Shown: piece after piece, positions 26,775-36,269 of the stretch
How positions within the stretch are numbered: the stretch's first letter is position 1
How the letters are laid out: each line of letters starts with the position of its first letter
From: JANOSH01 sp031415695
Lineage (GTDB): Bacteria; Actinomycetota; Acidimicrobiia; Acidimicrobiales; Ilumatobacteraceae
Reading direction: 5' to 3'
Length of the DNA stretch: 64,000 nucleotides
Assembly: GCA_031415695.1 (NCBI GenBank)
Contig: JANOSH010000005.1
Location: 5,443 to 69,442 of the forward strand
Made by a program: the position numbers and the translations under genes
The notes under the pieces: generated by a model
What the model saw: the letters and a program-made list of their open reading frames with translations, nothing else
What the model was told of the DNA's origin: nothing
Databases searched by the model: none

Positions 26775-27865
26775 TGCATACCTGGTCGAAGCGAACCTCA
26801 CGTTGTGTTGTCGTGTGGTTTGTGGCGCTGCTGGTATTGCCGCTGGCGACGCGGGTTGTTGGCAACAATGCCCGTGACGTGGAAGGCGTCGGGCCGACAC
26901 CGTTTCCAGGCCTGAAACCCGCAGCCTTGCTCGACGCCGCCTACTACCAGGCACTTGGGAGCTACTTCGACCAGCATCTTCCAGTACGTGACGAGGCAAT
27001 CGAACTCAACGCTCGGATTGCCATGGACGTGTTCCGCGATTCGCCAACTCGGGAAGTGTCGATTGGAAACGACGGCTGGCTGTTTCAACGGCGCGAGATC
27101 GTCGAGGCCTGTGCCGACCGCCAGCCCATGTCACGGTATGTCGATGTGGTCGACCAGCTGGTTGGGCTGCCACGGCCAGTTACGGTTGTTGTTCCTCCGC
27201 CAAAGTTGGTGATCGAGCGCGGCGAGTTCCGTGACGGTTCCGTCGATTCATCTTGTCTTGAGGCCGCGTCAGCCCAGTTACGAAGCGAGCTAGCGCGTCC
27301 CGTTCGGGCCCGCGTTGTTGATGCTTTTGCCGTTCTCGAACAAAGCGTCCGTACCGATGGCCACGCGTTTTTGCGTACTGACTCGCACCTGACCGACCCG
27401 GCTCGTGTTCAGCTGGTCCGCGCTGTTATCGAGACGATGAAGCCAGGGCTGTGGGACGACGCCGCGGTCGTTGACTCGGGGCTGCACGAACGTGCTACCG
27501 ACCTGCGACGAATGGCGGGTATCGGTGGAACCGAGAATGCGTCGACCCGGCTGGTTCGGCGCACGGGAGCTGCGTTGTCACCGTCGCTTGTTCCAGGCGA
27601 TGACCCGGACCCTGCCACCGTGTACCGAACTACGGGTGTCGCTGTGGTGCCTGGACGTACTCTTGTTATCCATGACTCGCAGTTCGCTCAGGCAGCGGGT
27701 GAACTTGTGCCGTGGTTTGCCGAGACCCAATTTCTCAACTGGGACATTGTGGCCGACGCGCAATTCGCCGACGCAGTTAATCAGGCTGATCAGATCATCG
27801 TCGAGACGGTCCACAACGGCCTGGCGGGCCGCGTCAACAAGGCCCTCGTCGACCTACTGAAATAA
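26774..27865 (+). CDS. AlgX/AlgJ-like SGNH-fold acetyltransfer partner
   Basis: 363 residues. An N-terminal membrane anchor or signal (VVVWFVALLVLPLATRVV) puts the rest outside the membrane. AlgX/AlgJ marks: VSIGNDGWLFQR, PKLVIERGEF, the DxH-like TDSHLTDPARVQ and VIHDSQFAQ. These proteins pass the acetyl group delivered by the MBOAT partner to the polysaccharide. The target polymer is not known. Confidence 0.85.
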   Translation: MHTWSKRTSRCVVVWFVALLVLPLATRVVGNNARDVEGVGPTPFPGLKPAALLDAAYYQALGSYFDQHLPVRDEAIELNARIAMDVFRDSPTREVSIGNDGWLFQRREIVEACADRQPMSRYVDVVDQLVGLPRPVTVVVPPPKLVIERGEFRDGSVDSSCLEAASAQLRSELARPVRARVVDAFAVLEQSVRTDGHAFLRTDSHLTDPARVQLVRAVIETMKPGLWDDAAVVDSGLHERATDLRRMAGIGGTENASTRLVRRTGAALSPSLVPGDDPDPATVYRTTGVAVVPGRTLVIHDSQFAQAAGELVPWFAETQFLNWDIVADAQFADAVNQADQIIVETVHNGLAGRVNKALVDLLK

Positions 27866-27883
27866 TGGTCCCTAGTGGCGGAG

Positions 27884-29116
27884 CTAGCGCGGGCGTGGGC
27901 TCTGCGTCGGTGAACCGTCGAACTCGCTCGAGGGCTCGTGGCCGAGAAGGATCTTGCCAATCTCGCCGTACAGCGGATGCGACACCCAGCGGTGGGTTGC
28001 GCAGCCATGGGCGTCGCGAAGCTTGCGCTCAAGTGGGCTGTCCATGCGAAGGGCGGTAGTCCCAGCCGCATTGTGAATGAGATCGACGGCGTGCATGCAG
28101 GAGTTGGCGGCGTGCGTGCATGCCAGTCGTGCATCTTGCGTAGTGGTGGCGCCCGGGTAGTCGGCACCGGCATGCAGTTCGTCTTCTACTGCGGTCATGG
28201 TGTCCATGAGGTACGCCCGAGCCGACCGATACATGGCAGTTGCTTCGCCCATACGTTGCTGCGCCACAGGACGATCACGAAGCAGTGACGTTGACATCAG
28301 GGGCGTCTTGTTAGCCGCCAGATCGGCGAATGCGTCGAGTGCCCCCTTGGCCACACCGAGCGCAACTGCGGCTTTGTTGTACGCCAGTCGCAGCGGCACT
28401 GGGATTCGGAACACCGGGTTGTCGAAACGAGGTGGGTAGGTGACCAGACCAACGTCGGCGAAACGAGCCGGAACATGGCCGCCATTGGTTGCGACATCGT
28501 GGCTGCCCGATCCGCGTAACCCGCCCATATCCCAGGTATCGAGAGGTTCCCATTCGGTGCGGTTGAGGAAGAACATTTTCACGACCGGTTGGCCTTCGGG
28601 GGTCAGTCGAAGGTTGTCTCCGTCGAAGACTGGCGCCGCCATGAAACACCATTCGGCGTTGTGGCAACCCGAGATGAAGGTGGCTTGCGCCCAGACCCGG
28701 TAGCTGCCGTCGGCGAGCTGAATGGCTTTACTCGGCTTGGTGCCAGGCCCGCCGCCGCCGCACATAACAACGCGCGGGTTGTCGATGTACACTTCGAGCG
28801 CAAGGTCGGGTGCCATACCTCCGGCGGCCATGGCATTGATTTCCGACCCGAGCATAACGTTCCATCCGACCGAGCCGTCGATGGCCGAGAGCGCCTCGAT
28901 CACCTCGATGGTATCCACAGAACTGGCATTCTCACCGCCAAGTTCGACCGGCAAAGTGAAGCGAAACATGCCGGCGTCGATCAACTGATCAACACAGTCT
29001 TGCGGGAGTCGGCGCAATAGTTGGGCCTCGTTGCCACCGGCAACAATTGCGTCGCGAAGCCCCTCGACGCGCTGCAGCGCGCGAGTCGTGGTGGGTTGTT
29101 TGTCTACAATCGTCAT
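27884..29116 (-). CDS. Acyl-CoA dehydrogenase-fold flavin monooxygenase (HsaA/HpaB-like)
   Basis: 410 residues from ATG 29116, with GGAG upstream. The acyl-CoA dehydrogenase fold is visible (LGGENASSVDTIEVIEALSA, SGCHNAEWCFMAAPVF, TWDMGGLRGSGSHDV). The last phrase and the Acyl-CoA_dh_2 C-terminal part are typical of two-component monooxygenases that hydroxylate aromatics or steroids with reduced flavin. No reductase gene is adjacent. It converges on the AlgX-like gene. Confidence 0.82.
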   Translation of the reverse strand: MTIVDKQPTTTRALQRVEGLRDAIVAGGNEAQLLRRLPQDCVDQLIDAGMFRFTLPVELGGENASSVDTIEVIEALSAIDGSVGWNVMLGSEINAMAAGGMAPDLALEVYIDNPRVVMCGGGGPGTKPSKAIQLADGSYRVWAQATFISGCHNAEWCFMAAPVFDGDNLRLTPEGQPVVKMFFLNRTEWEPLDTWDMGGLRGSGSHDVATNGGHVPARFADVGLVTYPPRFDNPVFRIPVPLRLAYNKAAVALGVAKGALDAFADLAANKTPLMSTSLLRDRPVAQQRMGEATAMYRSARAYLMDTMTAVEDELHAGADYPGATTTQDARLACTHAANSCMHAVDLIHNAAGTTALRMDSPLERKLRDAHGCATHRWVSHPLYGEIGKILLGHEPSSEFDGSPTQSPRPR

Positions 29117-29343
29117 GGAAACGGCCTCTCCGGCGAGGGTCAGGAAAAGAAAATGTTCCCAACTATGCCCCGCCATGGTGCGCAAAGGGTGTGCGGAGCG
29201 ATATGTTTCATGTGTTCGGCGTCCCATCTGGTGAACAGATGTTGGAGAATCGTCTCTTTCCCGGGACCTCCATCGAAGGCCGACAGCGGATCGTCGTTCT
29301 CGCACGGCGACCACGAGCGGGTAGTGGGAGCCCCGTAAGAAAT

Positions 29344-32300
29344 ATGACTGATGTCTTTACACAGCTAGAACCAGTGGCATGGGCCTTCGCCGAAGGGCGA
29401 GCAACGCCGGGCGATATTGCACTGCTCGAATCTGACCCCGCGGCATGGCGCCGCACGCTCGCGCGGCTGATTAACGAAGCCGAAGATAACCTCGCGGCCG
29501 TCCGCCGACTATCAGGCCCCGAGCGAGACCAAGTCATTGCCGACTACGAAGACGACCTTGCACGTCTAGAAGCGGTCGATGATCTCTTGGCCCGGCCGCG
29601 CAGCCTCGACGCAGCTACCGCCCTCGCCGAAGTCACGGGTGAGGTCCGCCTCCAGGCGTCGTGGTCAGCAGGGCACATTGTCGTGTGGGCTGCTGGTCGA
29701 GGCACGGCGCCAGCCAACAACGACGATCTTGCCGACCGCTTGCAGGCTATTGGTGGTCCGGCTCATGGCTGGAATCTGCATCCGCCCATCAGCCTTCCGG
29801 CGGGTGTCCGAGCCGATGCATTATCCATTCCGGTTAGAGAGTCACTCGGGTGGCTAGTTGCTGTCGCTCGCGGCCTCGGCTCTGCGGGGGTGGGCTCGAG
29901 CGCAATATGGCTTGGCCGCGTTGCTCTGCTTGGTGTCCAAAGAGTGGCTCAGGGCGCGGTAGTGCCGACCCTTGCCAGCGCTCGCCGGTCCGATGGTCGC
30001 GCCGTCGATGTGTCCGTGAAATGGGTACCGGCTTTGGTCGACGACGCGGTCCTCGACGAACTGGCCAACGCCATGCCGGGTGCCGTGGGTGCCATCTCGC
30101 CCTTGGGCGGGCGGCAAACCACCTTGGCCGTGCTGACTGCCGTGGTCGACGCCATCGTGAGCGAGGCCGCAGGTCGTCTCGAATTGCCGGCACCTCCGCC
30201 TTCGGTTCACAACGCTTCCACGTTCGCCGAAGCGTTCACGACCCGCCTCAACGGGTCGACGTTCAGCGCTCCTCCTGCGCTCGTCGGCGACATGTCGCGG
30301 CGACTGTCGGCCTGGTCGCACACCGTCACCGAATCGAGCCGGCCAACACTGGTGCTACAGCTCGACGCCCCCGACGCATCCGATGCATGGTTCTTGTCGG
30401 TTCTTGGGCCCGGCGTCAAGGGCAACCTCCTGCCAATTGAGCTGGCACTCGGCGACAGCCGCGGCACAAAACCACTGAGCGACGAACTGGTCCGGCTTGA
30501 ACGGCTCTGCCCACCGTTGCTGCGCCCGGGCCAGCTTCGGCGCGGCCAGGTTGTGCTCAGCCAGGCCGAGGCATGGGAACTCATGACGGTTCAAGGGCCG
30601 GTCATAGAAGCGGCCGGGTTCGACGTTCGTGTACCCGCCCTATCACGGCGCAAACCGTCACCATCGTTGCGGCTCTTTGCCGAGGCAACGGGCGATTCCA
30701 AGGTAGGCGCACACCAGCTGAGCAACGTCCGCTGGTCAGTACTTTTCGACGACATCGAACTGACGGCCGCCGATATTGCTCGACTCGCTCGCGAGGCCCG
30801 CCCTCTGGTGCGTTCGCACGGACAATGGGTCGAACTCGATCGTGCCGATCTGGCCGAAGCGGCAGCCGCGTTGGCCGACCGGGCCAACAAGACACAGCTC
30901 ACGGGCGCTGAAATCTTGCGCCATAGCATGGGCATGGATACCTCCGGGCTTGCTGGAGGGCTCCGTGTCGAAGGAGACAACTGGGCCACCGACCTCATCG
31001 CTCGGGCCGAATCGGTGTCGACTGCGCCCATCACTAAACCCGAGGGTTTCCGTGGTGAGTTGCGCAGCTACCAGGCCCAGGCGTTGGCGTGGCTTGGCTT
31101 CCTCGACGCAGCCGAACTCGGCGGATGCTTGGCTCTCGATATGGGCCTGGGCAAGACGCCCACCATGCTTGCGCACCTAGCTCGCACCGCAGGGTCCGGC
31201 AAGGCGCTCGTGGTTGCGCCTCCGGCTGTGGTTGGCAACTGGGCGGCCGAAGCTAGCCGTTTCACACCCAAGCTTCGGGTTGTTGTGCACCACGGAGCCA
31301 ACCGGGCCACCGATCTCACCCGGGCTTTCGCCAAGGCCGATGTGGTCATCACCACCTATGGCACCGCAGTTCGCGATGTCGAGGAACTAGCCCACCAGCC
31401 GTGGGCGCGTATGGTGCTCGACGAAGCCCAGGCGATAAAAAACGCCACCAACGACACGTCCCAACAGCTCAAACGCATTCCTGCGGCGAGCCGCATTGCG
31501 CTCACCGGTACGCCAATCGAGAACGGTCTTGGCGACCTGTGGTCGATTCTCGATTTCACCAATCCCGGTTTGGTGGGTGGGCGAGCGGCGTTCATCGGTC
31601 AGATGTCGGGCGAAGGTGAAGCGGCGTTACGGGCACTGAACGGCATGCTGGTGTTCCGTCGTACCAAGACCGAACCAGAGGTTGCAGCCGAGCTTCCCGA
31701 CCGCATCGACCAAATCGACCATTGCACCATGACCCCCGAACAGATCGGGTTATATCAGGCGGTGCTCGACGGTTTGGTGATGAGTGCCGCCGATCCCGAC
31801 AAGAAGCCGGGCCAGGGCGCCATTCTGGCCGCCATTACTGCTCTCAAGCAGATCTGCAATCACCCGGCGGCGTACGCCGACGACGACCTTCCTCTGGCTG
31901 GCCGGTCGGGCAAGTTGTCACGCCTCGAGGAGATTGTTCATTCGGTCTTCGCTGCAGGCGAACGAATCTTGGTGTTCACCCACTTTGCGTCGTGGGGACG
32001 AAAGCTTGCTGCTCATCTCACTGAGGTAACCGGTCGACCAACAGCGTGCTACGACGGCAGCTTGGCCCGTGGCGCCCGCGACCAACTGGTCGCCGACTTC
32101 CAAAAACTCACCGGCCCCGGTGCTCTCGTACTGTCATTGAAAGCAGGAGGTACCGGTCTCAACCTCACGGCGGCGAGCCATGTCGTGCTGTACGACCGCT
32201 GGTGGAACCCCGCGGTGGAAGATCAAGCGCGAGACCGTGTTTGGCGGATCGGCCAGACCCGTACCGTTGTATCTCACCGGCTCATGTGCCCGGGAACAAT

Positions 32301-32451
32301 CGACGAACGCGTCGAGGAGGTAGTGGCGGGCAAGCGACACATCGCCGATCTCGTCCTGCCCAAGTCGAGTTCGCTTTCCGACCTTGACGCCAGCCAGCTT
32401 CGTGTTGCACTCGGGTTACGTCCCGACGAACTGCTCACCGAGGAGGAATAA
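29344..32451 (+). CDS. SNF2-family DEAD/DEAH helicase
   Basis: 1035 residues from ATG 29344; the frame is open further upstream but overlaps the gene on the other strand without homology. The N-terminal half holds the bacterial SNF2-associated region (LRPGQLRRGQVVLSQAEAW). Helicase motifs: LALDMGLGKTPTM near 598, VLDEAQAIKN near 691, ALTGTPIENGLGDLWS, VFTHFASWG near 876, KAGGTGLNLT near 933 and DRVWRIGQT near 963. It moves on double-stranded DNA using ATP; the cellular role is not settled. A small protein gene overlaps its stop. Confidence 0.93.
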   Translation: MTDVFTQLEPVAWAFAEGRATPGDIALLESDPAAWRRTLARLINEAEDNLAAVRRLSGPERDQVIADYEDDLARLEAVDDLLARPRSLDAATALAEVTGEVRLQASWSAGHIVVWAAGRGTAPANNDDLADRLQAIGGPAHGWNLHPPISLPAGVRADALSIPVRESLGWLVAVARGLGSAGVGSSAIWLGRVALLGVQRVAQGAVVPTLASARRSDGRAVDVSVKWVPALVDDAVLDELANAMPGAVGAISPLGGRQTTLAVLTAVVDAIVSEAAGRLELPAPPPSVHNASTFAEAFTTRLNGSTFSAPPALVGDMSRRLSAWSHTVTESSRPTLVLQLDAPDASDAWFLSVLGPGVKGNLLPIELALGDSRGTKPLSDELVRLERLCPPLLRPGQLRRGQVVLSQAEAWELMTVQGPVIEAAGFDVRVPALSRRKPSPSLRLFAEATGDSKVGAHQLSNVRWSVLFDDIELTAADIARLAREARPLVRSHGQWVELDRADLAEAAAALADRANKTQLTGAEILRHSMGMDTSGLAGGLRVEGDNWATDLIARAESVSTAPITKPEGFRGELRSYQAQALAWLGFLDAAELGGCLALDMGLGKTPTMLAHLARTAGSGKALVVAPPAVVGNWAAEASRFTPKLRVVVHHGANRATDLTRAFAKADVVITTYGTAVRDVEELAHQPWARMVLDEAQAIKNATNDTSQQLKRIPAASRIALTGTPIENGLGDLWSILDFTNPGLVGGRAAFIGQMSGEGEAALRALNGMLVFRRTKTEPEVAAELPDRIDQIDHCTMTPEQIGLYQAVLDGLVMSAADPDKKPGQGAILAAITALKQICNHPAAYADDDLPLAGRSGKLSRLEEIVHSVFAAGERILVFTHFASWGRKLAAHLTEVTGRPTACYDGSLARGARDQLVADFQKLTGPGALVLSLKAGGTGLNLTAASHVVLYDRWWNPAVEDQARDRVWRIGQTRTVVSHRLMCPGTIDERVEEVVAGKRHIADLVLPKSSSLSDLDASQLRVALGLRPDELLTEEE

Positions 32452-32729
32452 TGAGTCAGACACGGCGGCGGCCACCGGCCCGCCAGAACACTAGGCCGAC
32501 GGTGGCTAAACCATCCGACATTTGGAGGCCCGCGCCGCCGCTGGCCGATCCACCTCCAGTCGTTCCCTCCGACGACCCGACCGCGCTGCTTCGGTCGCTT
32601 GGCGACCCGCCGCTGCACGAGATGAGCGTGCTTGCCGGGCACTATCTCGCCGCAGTTGTGGCTCGTGCCGCCGGGTTGGCTACAGCGCTTGCACTGAGCG
32701 CCGATCCAGGTGAGCCCGCCACACCATGA
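32451..32729 (+). CDS. Small Pro-rich protein coupled to the SNF2 gene
   Basis: 92 residues; its ATG overlaps the helicase stop (TAATG), which implies translational coupling. Basic Pro/Arg-rich N-terminus, then a helix-prone stretch (VLAGHYLAAVVARAAGLATA). I do not recognise a family. In many Actinobacteria a SWIM-zinc-finger protein accompanies this type of SNF2 gene. This one lacks the Cys/His pattern and could be a worn remainder of such a partner. Confidence 0.6.
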   Translation: MSQTRRRPPARQNTRPTVAKPSDIWRPAPPLADPPPVVPSDDPTALLRSLGDPPLHEMSVLAGHYLAAVVARAAGLATALALSADPGEPATP

Positions 32730-33088
32730 ATCGTCGGCGGCTGCCCAGTGTCCACGATGTAGGTCAGGAACCCGACGCTCGTTTCAGCTTTGCCAACGAA
32801 CGAACGTTTTTGGCGTGGAATCGCACCGCGCTCGGATGTGTGGTGGCCGGTTTGGCTGTTTCTCATGTACTCAAGCCCGATTCGGGTTCTAGCATCGGCC
32901 CAAAAAGTGCTGGTGTTGCGCTTATGGCATTAGGTGGACTTTTATCGCTATTCAGCTACGGGAATTGGGCGGCATCGCAACGGGCGTTGCGGCTCGGTCA
33001 TCCGCTTCCCACGTCGCTCTTACCCACGCTTGTGGCCATCGTCACTGCCGTAGTCGCCGTGGTTGCCATCGCCTACACGCTGTTGTGA
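32726..33088 (+). CDS. DUF202 (YidH-like) membrane protein
   Basis: 120 residues, overlapping the previous stop by four bases. The DUF202 opening FANERTFLAWNRTALGCVVAG is followed by three hydrophobic helices (VALMALGGLLSLF, LVAIVTAVVAVVAIAYTLL). The function of this family is unknown. A second DUF202 gene follows, with overlap. Confidence 0.85.
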   Translation: MNRRRLPSVHDVGQEPDARFSFANERTFLAWNRTALGCVVAGLAVSHVLKPDSGSSIGPKSAGVALMALGGLLSLFSYGNWAASQRALRLGHPLPTSLLPTLVAIVTAVVAVVAIAYTLL

Positions 33089-33426
33089 CCCCGTTCGCCG
33101 GTCACGACCCCGATGTTCTTGGCAGTCTTGCTAACGAGCGCAACGGTTTAGCTTGGCAGCGAACCGCACTGTCGTGGGTGGCGTCAGGGGCGGCTGTGGC
33201 CCGCTACTTCGCCGAGGGGGGCCTGCTTCGACCCTCAACCGTGATTGGTCTGATTATGGTGGTTATAGGTGCTGTCATGTGGCTCGAGAGCGCCCGGCGG
33301 TATCGTTACGACGCCCACGCGATCAGGTCGAATGAAGTCGTTCGCTCACCTGCGGCATCGATTCGGTTGCTGTGGTTAGTGACCACGTCGCTCATTGCGA
33401 TGGCCATTGTCGTCGAGGTGGTCTGA
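33085..33426 (+). CDS. DUF202 membrane protein, second copy
   Basis: 113 residues from GTG 33085 (GTGA overlap with the first copy). It begins LANERNGLAWQRTALSWVASGA, a DUF202 core, and has three predicted helices ending in LLWLVTTSLIAMAIVVEVV. Tandem DUF202 pairs are common and probably form hetero-oligomers. It ends three bases before the converging esterase gene. Confidence 0.85.
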   Translation: MTPFAGHDPDVLGSLANERNGLAWQRTALSWVASGAAVARYFAEGGLLRPSTVIGLIMVVIGAVMWLESARRYRYDAHAIRSNEVVRSPAASIRLLWLVTTSLIAMAIVVEVV

Positions 33427-33428
33427 CG

Positions 33429-34433
33429 TTATGGCTTGGGGTGAGCCAGCAAAAAGTCGATGACGCTGGAAGCGAACGTTGGAGAAAGTGCCGGTGTGTG
33501 TGCGCCAGCGTCGATACTCCACAACTCAACTGAACCGCCGGGTCGGCATCCGGAGAACGTTGTAATGCTGCTTTCGGCACCGGCGAGTTGGGCTTCGAGG
33601 TCAAGCGCCGCAGCCGACGGTACGCCAGTTGGTTTGCATCCGTTATAGGCGGCCCACGTGCTCGCGGTGACAGCCGCCGGCGGGTAGGTCTTACCCAGAA
33701 TTTGGCCACCTGTGTAGCTGATGATCTTGTCGGCCGTGCCGTGAATTTGCAGCACGCTCACCGGTTCGCTGGGCTTGCATCCCGCAGAATCGTTGAACGT
33801 TGCGCCTGCAAGACTGGCGATAGCCGCGATGGTGCCCGCATGGTCACATGCCATTCGGTACGACATGAAACCGCCGTTTGAGTGACCAACCAGGAAGATG
33901 CGTTTCGGGTCAACCTTGTAGCGCCGCTGCACGTTGGCGATCAGCGCGGCGACGTAGGCCGAGTCATCGACGATTGCTCCAGCCAGGTTGCAGCAGGCGT
34001 CGGTGCCATTCCAGAACTTATTGCCAGCTATGTCGGTAGTGCCATCGGGGTGAACGTACAAGAAGCCCCTGGTCTCGGCGAGCGGACGCATCTTGAAATA
34101 GACCTCTTGCAACGCACCCGACGCGGTGTACCCGTGGAGCAGCACCACGAGCGGCACGGCGACCGAGCCGTCGTAGCTGGTAGGGACTACTACCTCGAAC
34201 GGTCGTGCTGTCGTTACGTCGACGGCCGCCAGCGTTGTAGTCGTGGTGGGTGACGTCGTTGTCGGTGGCGTCGTGGTCTGGGTGCTAGTCGGTACTGATG
34301 TGTCGGGCGGTTTGATCGTGGCAATTGGAGCATTGATTGCCGCAACCGTCGAAGAACTAGTTGGTTGGGGGCTTCGACTGCACGAGGCAGCAACGAGCGC
34401 AACCGCTACGGCAATCGGGACAAGGTTTCGCAT
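33429..34433 (-). CDS. Secreted lipoprotein esterase, PHB-depolymerase/LpqC type
   Basis: 334 residues from ATG 34433, seven bases behind TACAGT; a GTG two codons earlier is also possible. Lipobox VAASC near residue 20. A Thr-rich spacer of about 50 residues follows, then an alpha/beta hydrolase of the polyhydroxybutyrate depolymerase/feruloyl esterase group: oxyanion LLHGYTASG, nucleophile GHSNGGFM, Asp in HGTADKIISY and His in DAGAHTPAL. It should split ester polymers or acetylated glycans at the cell surface. Confidence 0.88.
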   Translation of the reverse strand: MRNLVPIAVAVALVAASCSRSPQPTSSSTVAAINAPIATIKPPDTSVPTSTQTTTPPTTTSPTTTTTLAAVDVTTARPFEVVVPTSYDGSVAVPLVVLLHGYTASGALQEVYFKMRPLAETRGFLYVHPDGTTDIAGNKFWNGTDACCNLAGAIVDDSAYVAALIANVQRRYKVDPKRIFLVGHSNGGFMSYRMACDHAGTIAAIASLAGATFNDSAGCKPSEPVSVLQIHGTADKIISYTGGQILGKTYPPAAVTASTWAAYNGCKPTGVPSAAALDLEAQLAGAESSITTFSGCRPGGSVELWSIDAGAHTPALSPTFASSVIDFLLAHPKP

Positions 34434-34471
34434 CGGCACAACTGTATGGCCAGAGCTAGACGAACGGGGGA

Positions 34472-34963
34472 CTATGGGTGGGTGGTGTCGGACGTATTAC
34501 GGGTAGTGGTCGTGCGGGCAACCGTGGTCGTCGTTGCCCGCACGGTAGTGGGGACCGCTGTGGTAGCCACTGGAGCAGCGGTGGTCTTTGGTGGGGCCGC
34601 GGTGGTCTTTGGTGGGGCAGCAGTGGTAACAGCCGGTGCTCGGGTGGTGGCAGTTGGGGCGCGCGTCGTCGCTACGGGTGCCCGGGTAGTGACGAGCGGG
34701 GCCCGAGTCGTAGCGATAGGGGCTGGACTGGTGTCGGCTGGCGCGATGGCAGCTGCAGTAGTTGCGGGGCTGGTAGTCGTTGTCGAGGTGACAGCACTCG
34801 TGGCAGGAGTCGTGGTCGTGGCCGGCAGGGTTGTTGACGACGAGGAAAGCACTGCAGTCGTGGCCGCAGGCACGGTTGCCGAGGGTGGCAAGTCGTCGGC
34901 TTGACCGCAGGCAGCGACAGTGGCAATAAGGCAGAGTGAGAGCAGAAACAGACGGTGCGGCAT
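34472..34963 (-). CDS. Thr/Ala/Pro-rich lipoprotein of low complexity
   Basis: 163 residues from ATG 34963. Signal with lipobox IATVAAC, then almost only Thr, Ala, Pro and Ser to the end, with repeats such as TTRAP and AAPPKT. No folded domain is visible. Probably a wall-spanning stalk or mucin-like protein, or a host for glycosylation. The downstream esterase lipoprotein is 38 bases away and has the same kind of linker. Confidence 0.65.
   Translation of the reverse strand: MPHRLFLLSLCLIATVAACGQADDLPPSATVPAATTAVLSSSSTTLPATTTTPATSAVTSTTTTSPATTAAAIAPADTSPAPIATTRAPLVTTRAPVATTRAPTATTRAPAVTTAAPPKTTAAPPKTTAAPVATTAVPTTVRATTTTVARTTTTRNTSDTTHP
34580..34621 (-). repeat. 21-bp tandem repeat, two copies
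   Basis: GGTGGTCTTTGGTGGGGC(C/A)GC occurs twice in a row. It lies inside the Thr-rich lipoprotein, where it encodes AAPPKTT units. Looser repeats continue to about 34710. Confidence 0.8.
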
Positions 34964-35045
34964 GGTGAGTGTCCGAGCCTGGGTGATTGTTTGGATGACA
35001 CCCGGTGCTCCGGCTGGGTAGCGCAGCTCGTGAGAACCTACCCTC

Positions 35046-36257
35046 ATGCCTATGGAACCGATTCTCACTGGCGTGCGTGTCATCGACATGACGCAATATC
35101 TTGCCGGTCCAACCGTTACGCGGTTGATGGCCGAAATGGGCGCCGACATCATCAAGATCGAACAGGCGCCGTATGGTGACCCCACACGTGGACTTCTCGC
35201 CATGAAAGATGGTCGCAGCGGCTACTTCGTCCAGCAAAACCGGGGCAAGAAAAGCCTGTGTATCGACTTCGACGACCCGCAGGGTCGCCGCATCCTCGAC
35301 GAGCTGCTTGCGTCGGCCGATGTACTCGTCGAGAACTACGGACCCGGAGTTCTCGAACGCCGTGGGCTCGATTTCGACTCGTTGCATGCCAAGCACCCGC
35401 GCCTGGTGATGGCATCGATTTCGGGTTTCGGCCGTAAAGGTGTGTACAGCCACAAGACTGCGTTCGACCTCATTGCTCAGGCTTTCAGCGGGTTCATGGA
35501 AGTGACCGGCGCGGCTGATGGCCCACCAATGCCGGTTGGTGTGTCGTTTGCCGACGTCTCGTCCGGCGTGCATGCCCTAGCTGGTTTAGGCATGGCGTTG
35601 TACCACCGTGAACGAACCGGCCGAGGTCAGCATGTCGACATTGCCATGGTCGACTCGCTGTTTCATGCACACGAGATTGCGCTGCAGGCCGAAGTGATTA
35701 CCAACGGCCGGTTCCGTATAGGTCGCTCGGGCGAGAAGTCCAGCATCAACGCTCCTCAGGGTGCGTATAAGAGCCCCGAGGGATACGTCGTATTGCAGGT
35801 AATGCAAGGCCAGTGGCCTGGCTTTTGTCGAGCCTTGGCTCTGCCCGAACTCGAGACCGACGAACGTTTTTCCGATATTCGTGGCCGCAAACGCAACCTC
35901 ATCGAACTCAACCGCATCATCGAGGGGTGGATGGCCACAATGGAGACCGATGCCGAGGTACTTGCTCGGCTAGAAGCACACCGCGTGCCATGCGCGCCAG
36001 TGCTGCATCCATCCGACGCGATTGGCCACCCGTACTTTGTTGATCGAGACATGGTTCGCGTTGTTCCCGACCCGATTCTCGGCGAGGTAACGATTCCGGG
36101 TAACCCACTTAAGTTTTCGGAGCAACCGGTGCCGCTCGATCTGTTGGCGCCATTGCTTGGGGAACACAACAGCGAAATCCTTACCGAGCTTGGCTATTCG
36201 TCCGACGATATCGCTCGGCTTCATGACACGGGAGTGCTCCGGCGCGCTGATACCTGA
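35046..36257 (+). CDS. CaiB/BaiF family III CoA-transferase
   Basis: 403 residues. ATG at 35046, but an ATG at 35052 stands seven bases behind TACCCT and may be the true leaderless start. Family marks: GVRVIDMTQYLAGP, MGADIIKIEQAPYGD, QNRGKKSLCIDF, DVLVENYGPGVL and the catalytic-aspartate region VSFADVSSGVHALAGL. A separate paralogue lies at 21065. It leads a co-directional set with the nitronate monooxygenase and the enoyl-CoA hydratase. Confidence 0.9.
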   Translation: MPMEPILTGVRVIDMTQYLAGPTVTRLMAEMGADIIKIEQAPYGDPTRGLLAMKDGRSGYFVQQNRGKKSLCIDFDDPQGRRILDELLASADVLVENYGPGVLERRGLDFDSLHAKHPRLVMASISGFGRKGVYSHKTAFDLIAQAFSGFMEVTGAADGPPMPVGVSFADVSSGVHALAGLGMALYHRERTGRGQHVDIAMVDSLFHAHEIALQAEVITNGRFRIGRSGEKSSINAPQGAYKSPEGYVVLQVMQGQWPGFCRALALPELETDERFSDIRGRKRNLIELNRIIEGWMATMETDAEVLARLEAHRVPCAPVLHPSDAIGHPYFVDRDMVRVVPDPILGEVTIPGNPLKFSEQPVPLDLLAPLLGEHNSEILTELGYSSDDIARLHDTGVLRRADT

Positions 36258-36269
36258 TAGCACAGGGGC

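Noticed and set aside
34478..34904. Low-complexity plus-strand frames opposite the Thr-rich lipoprotein
   Set aside because: They mirror the repetitive minus-strand gene, which has a proper lipobox signal peptide.
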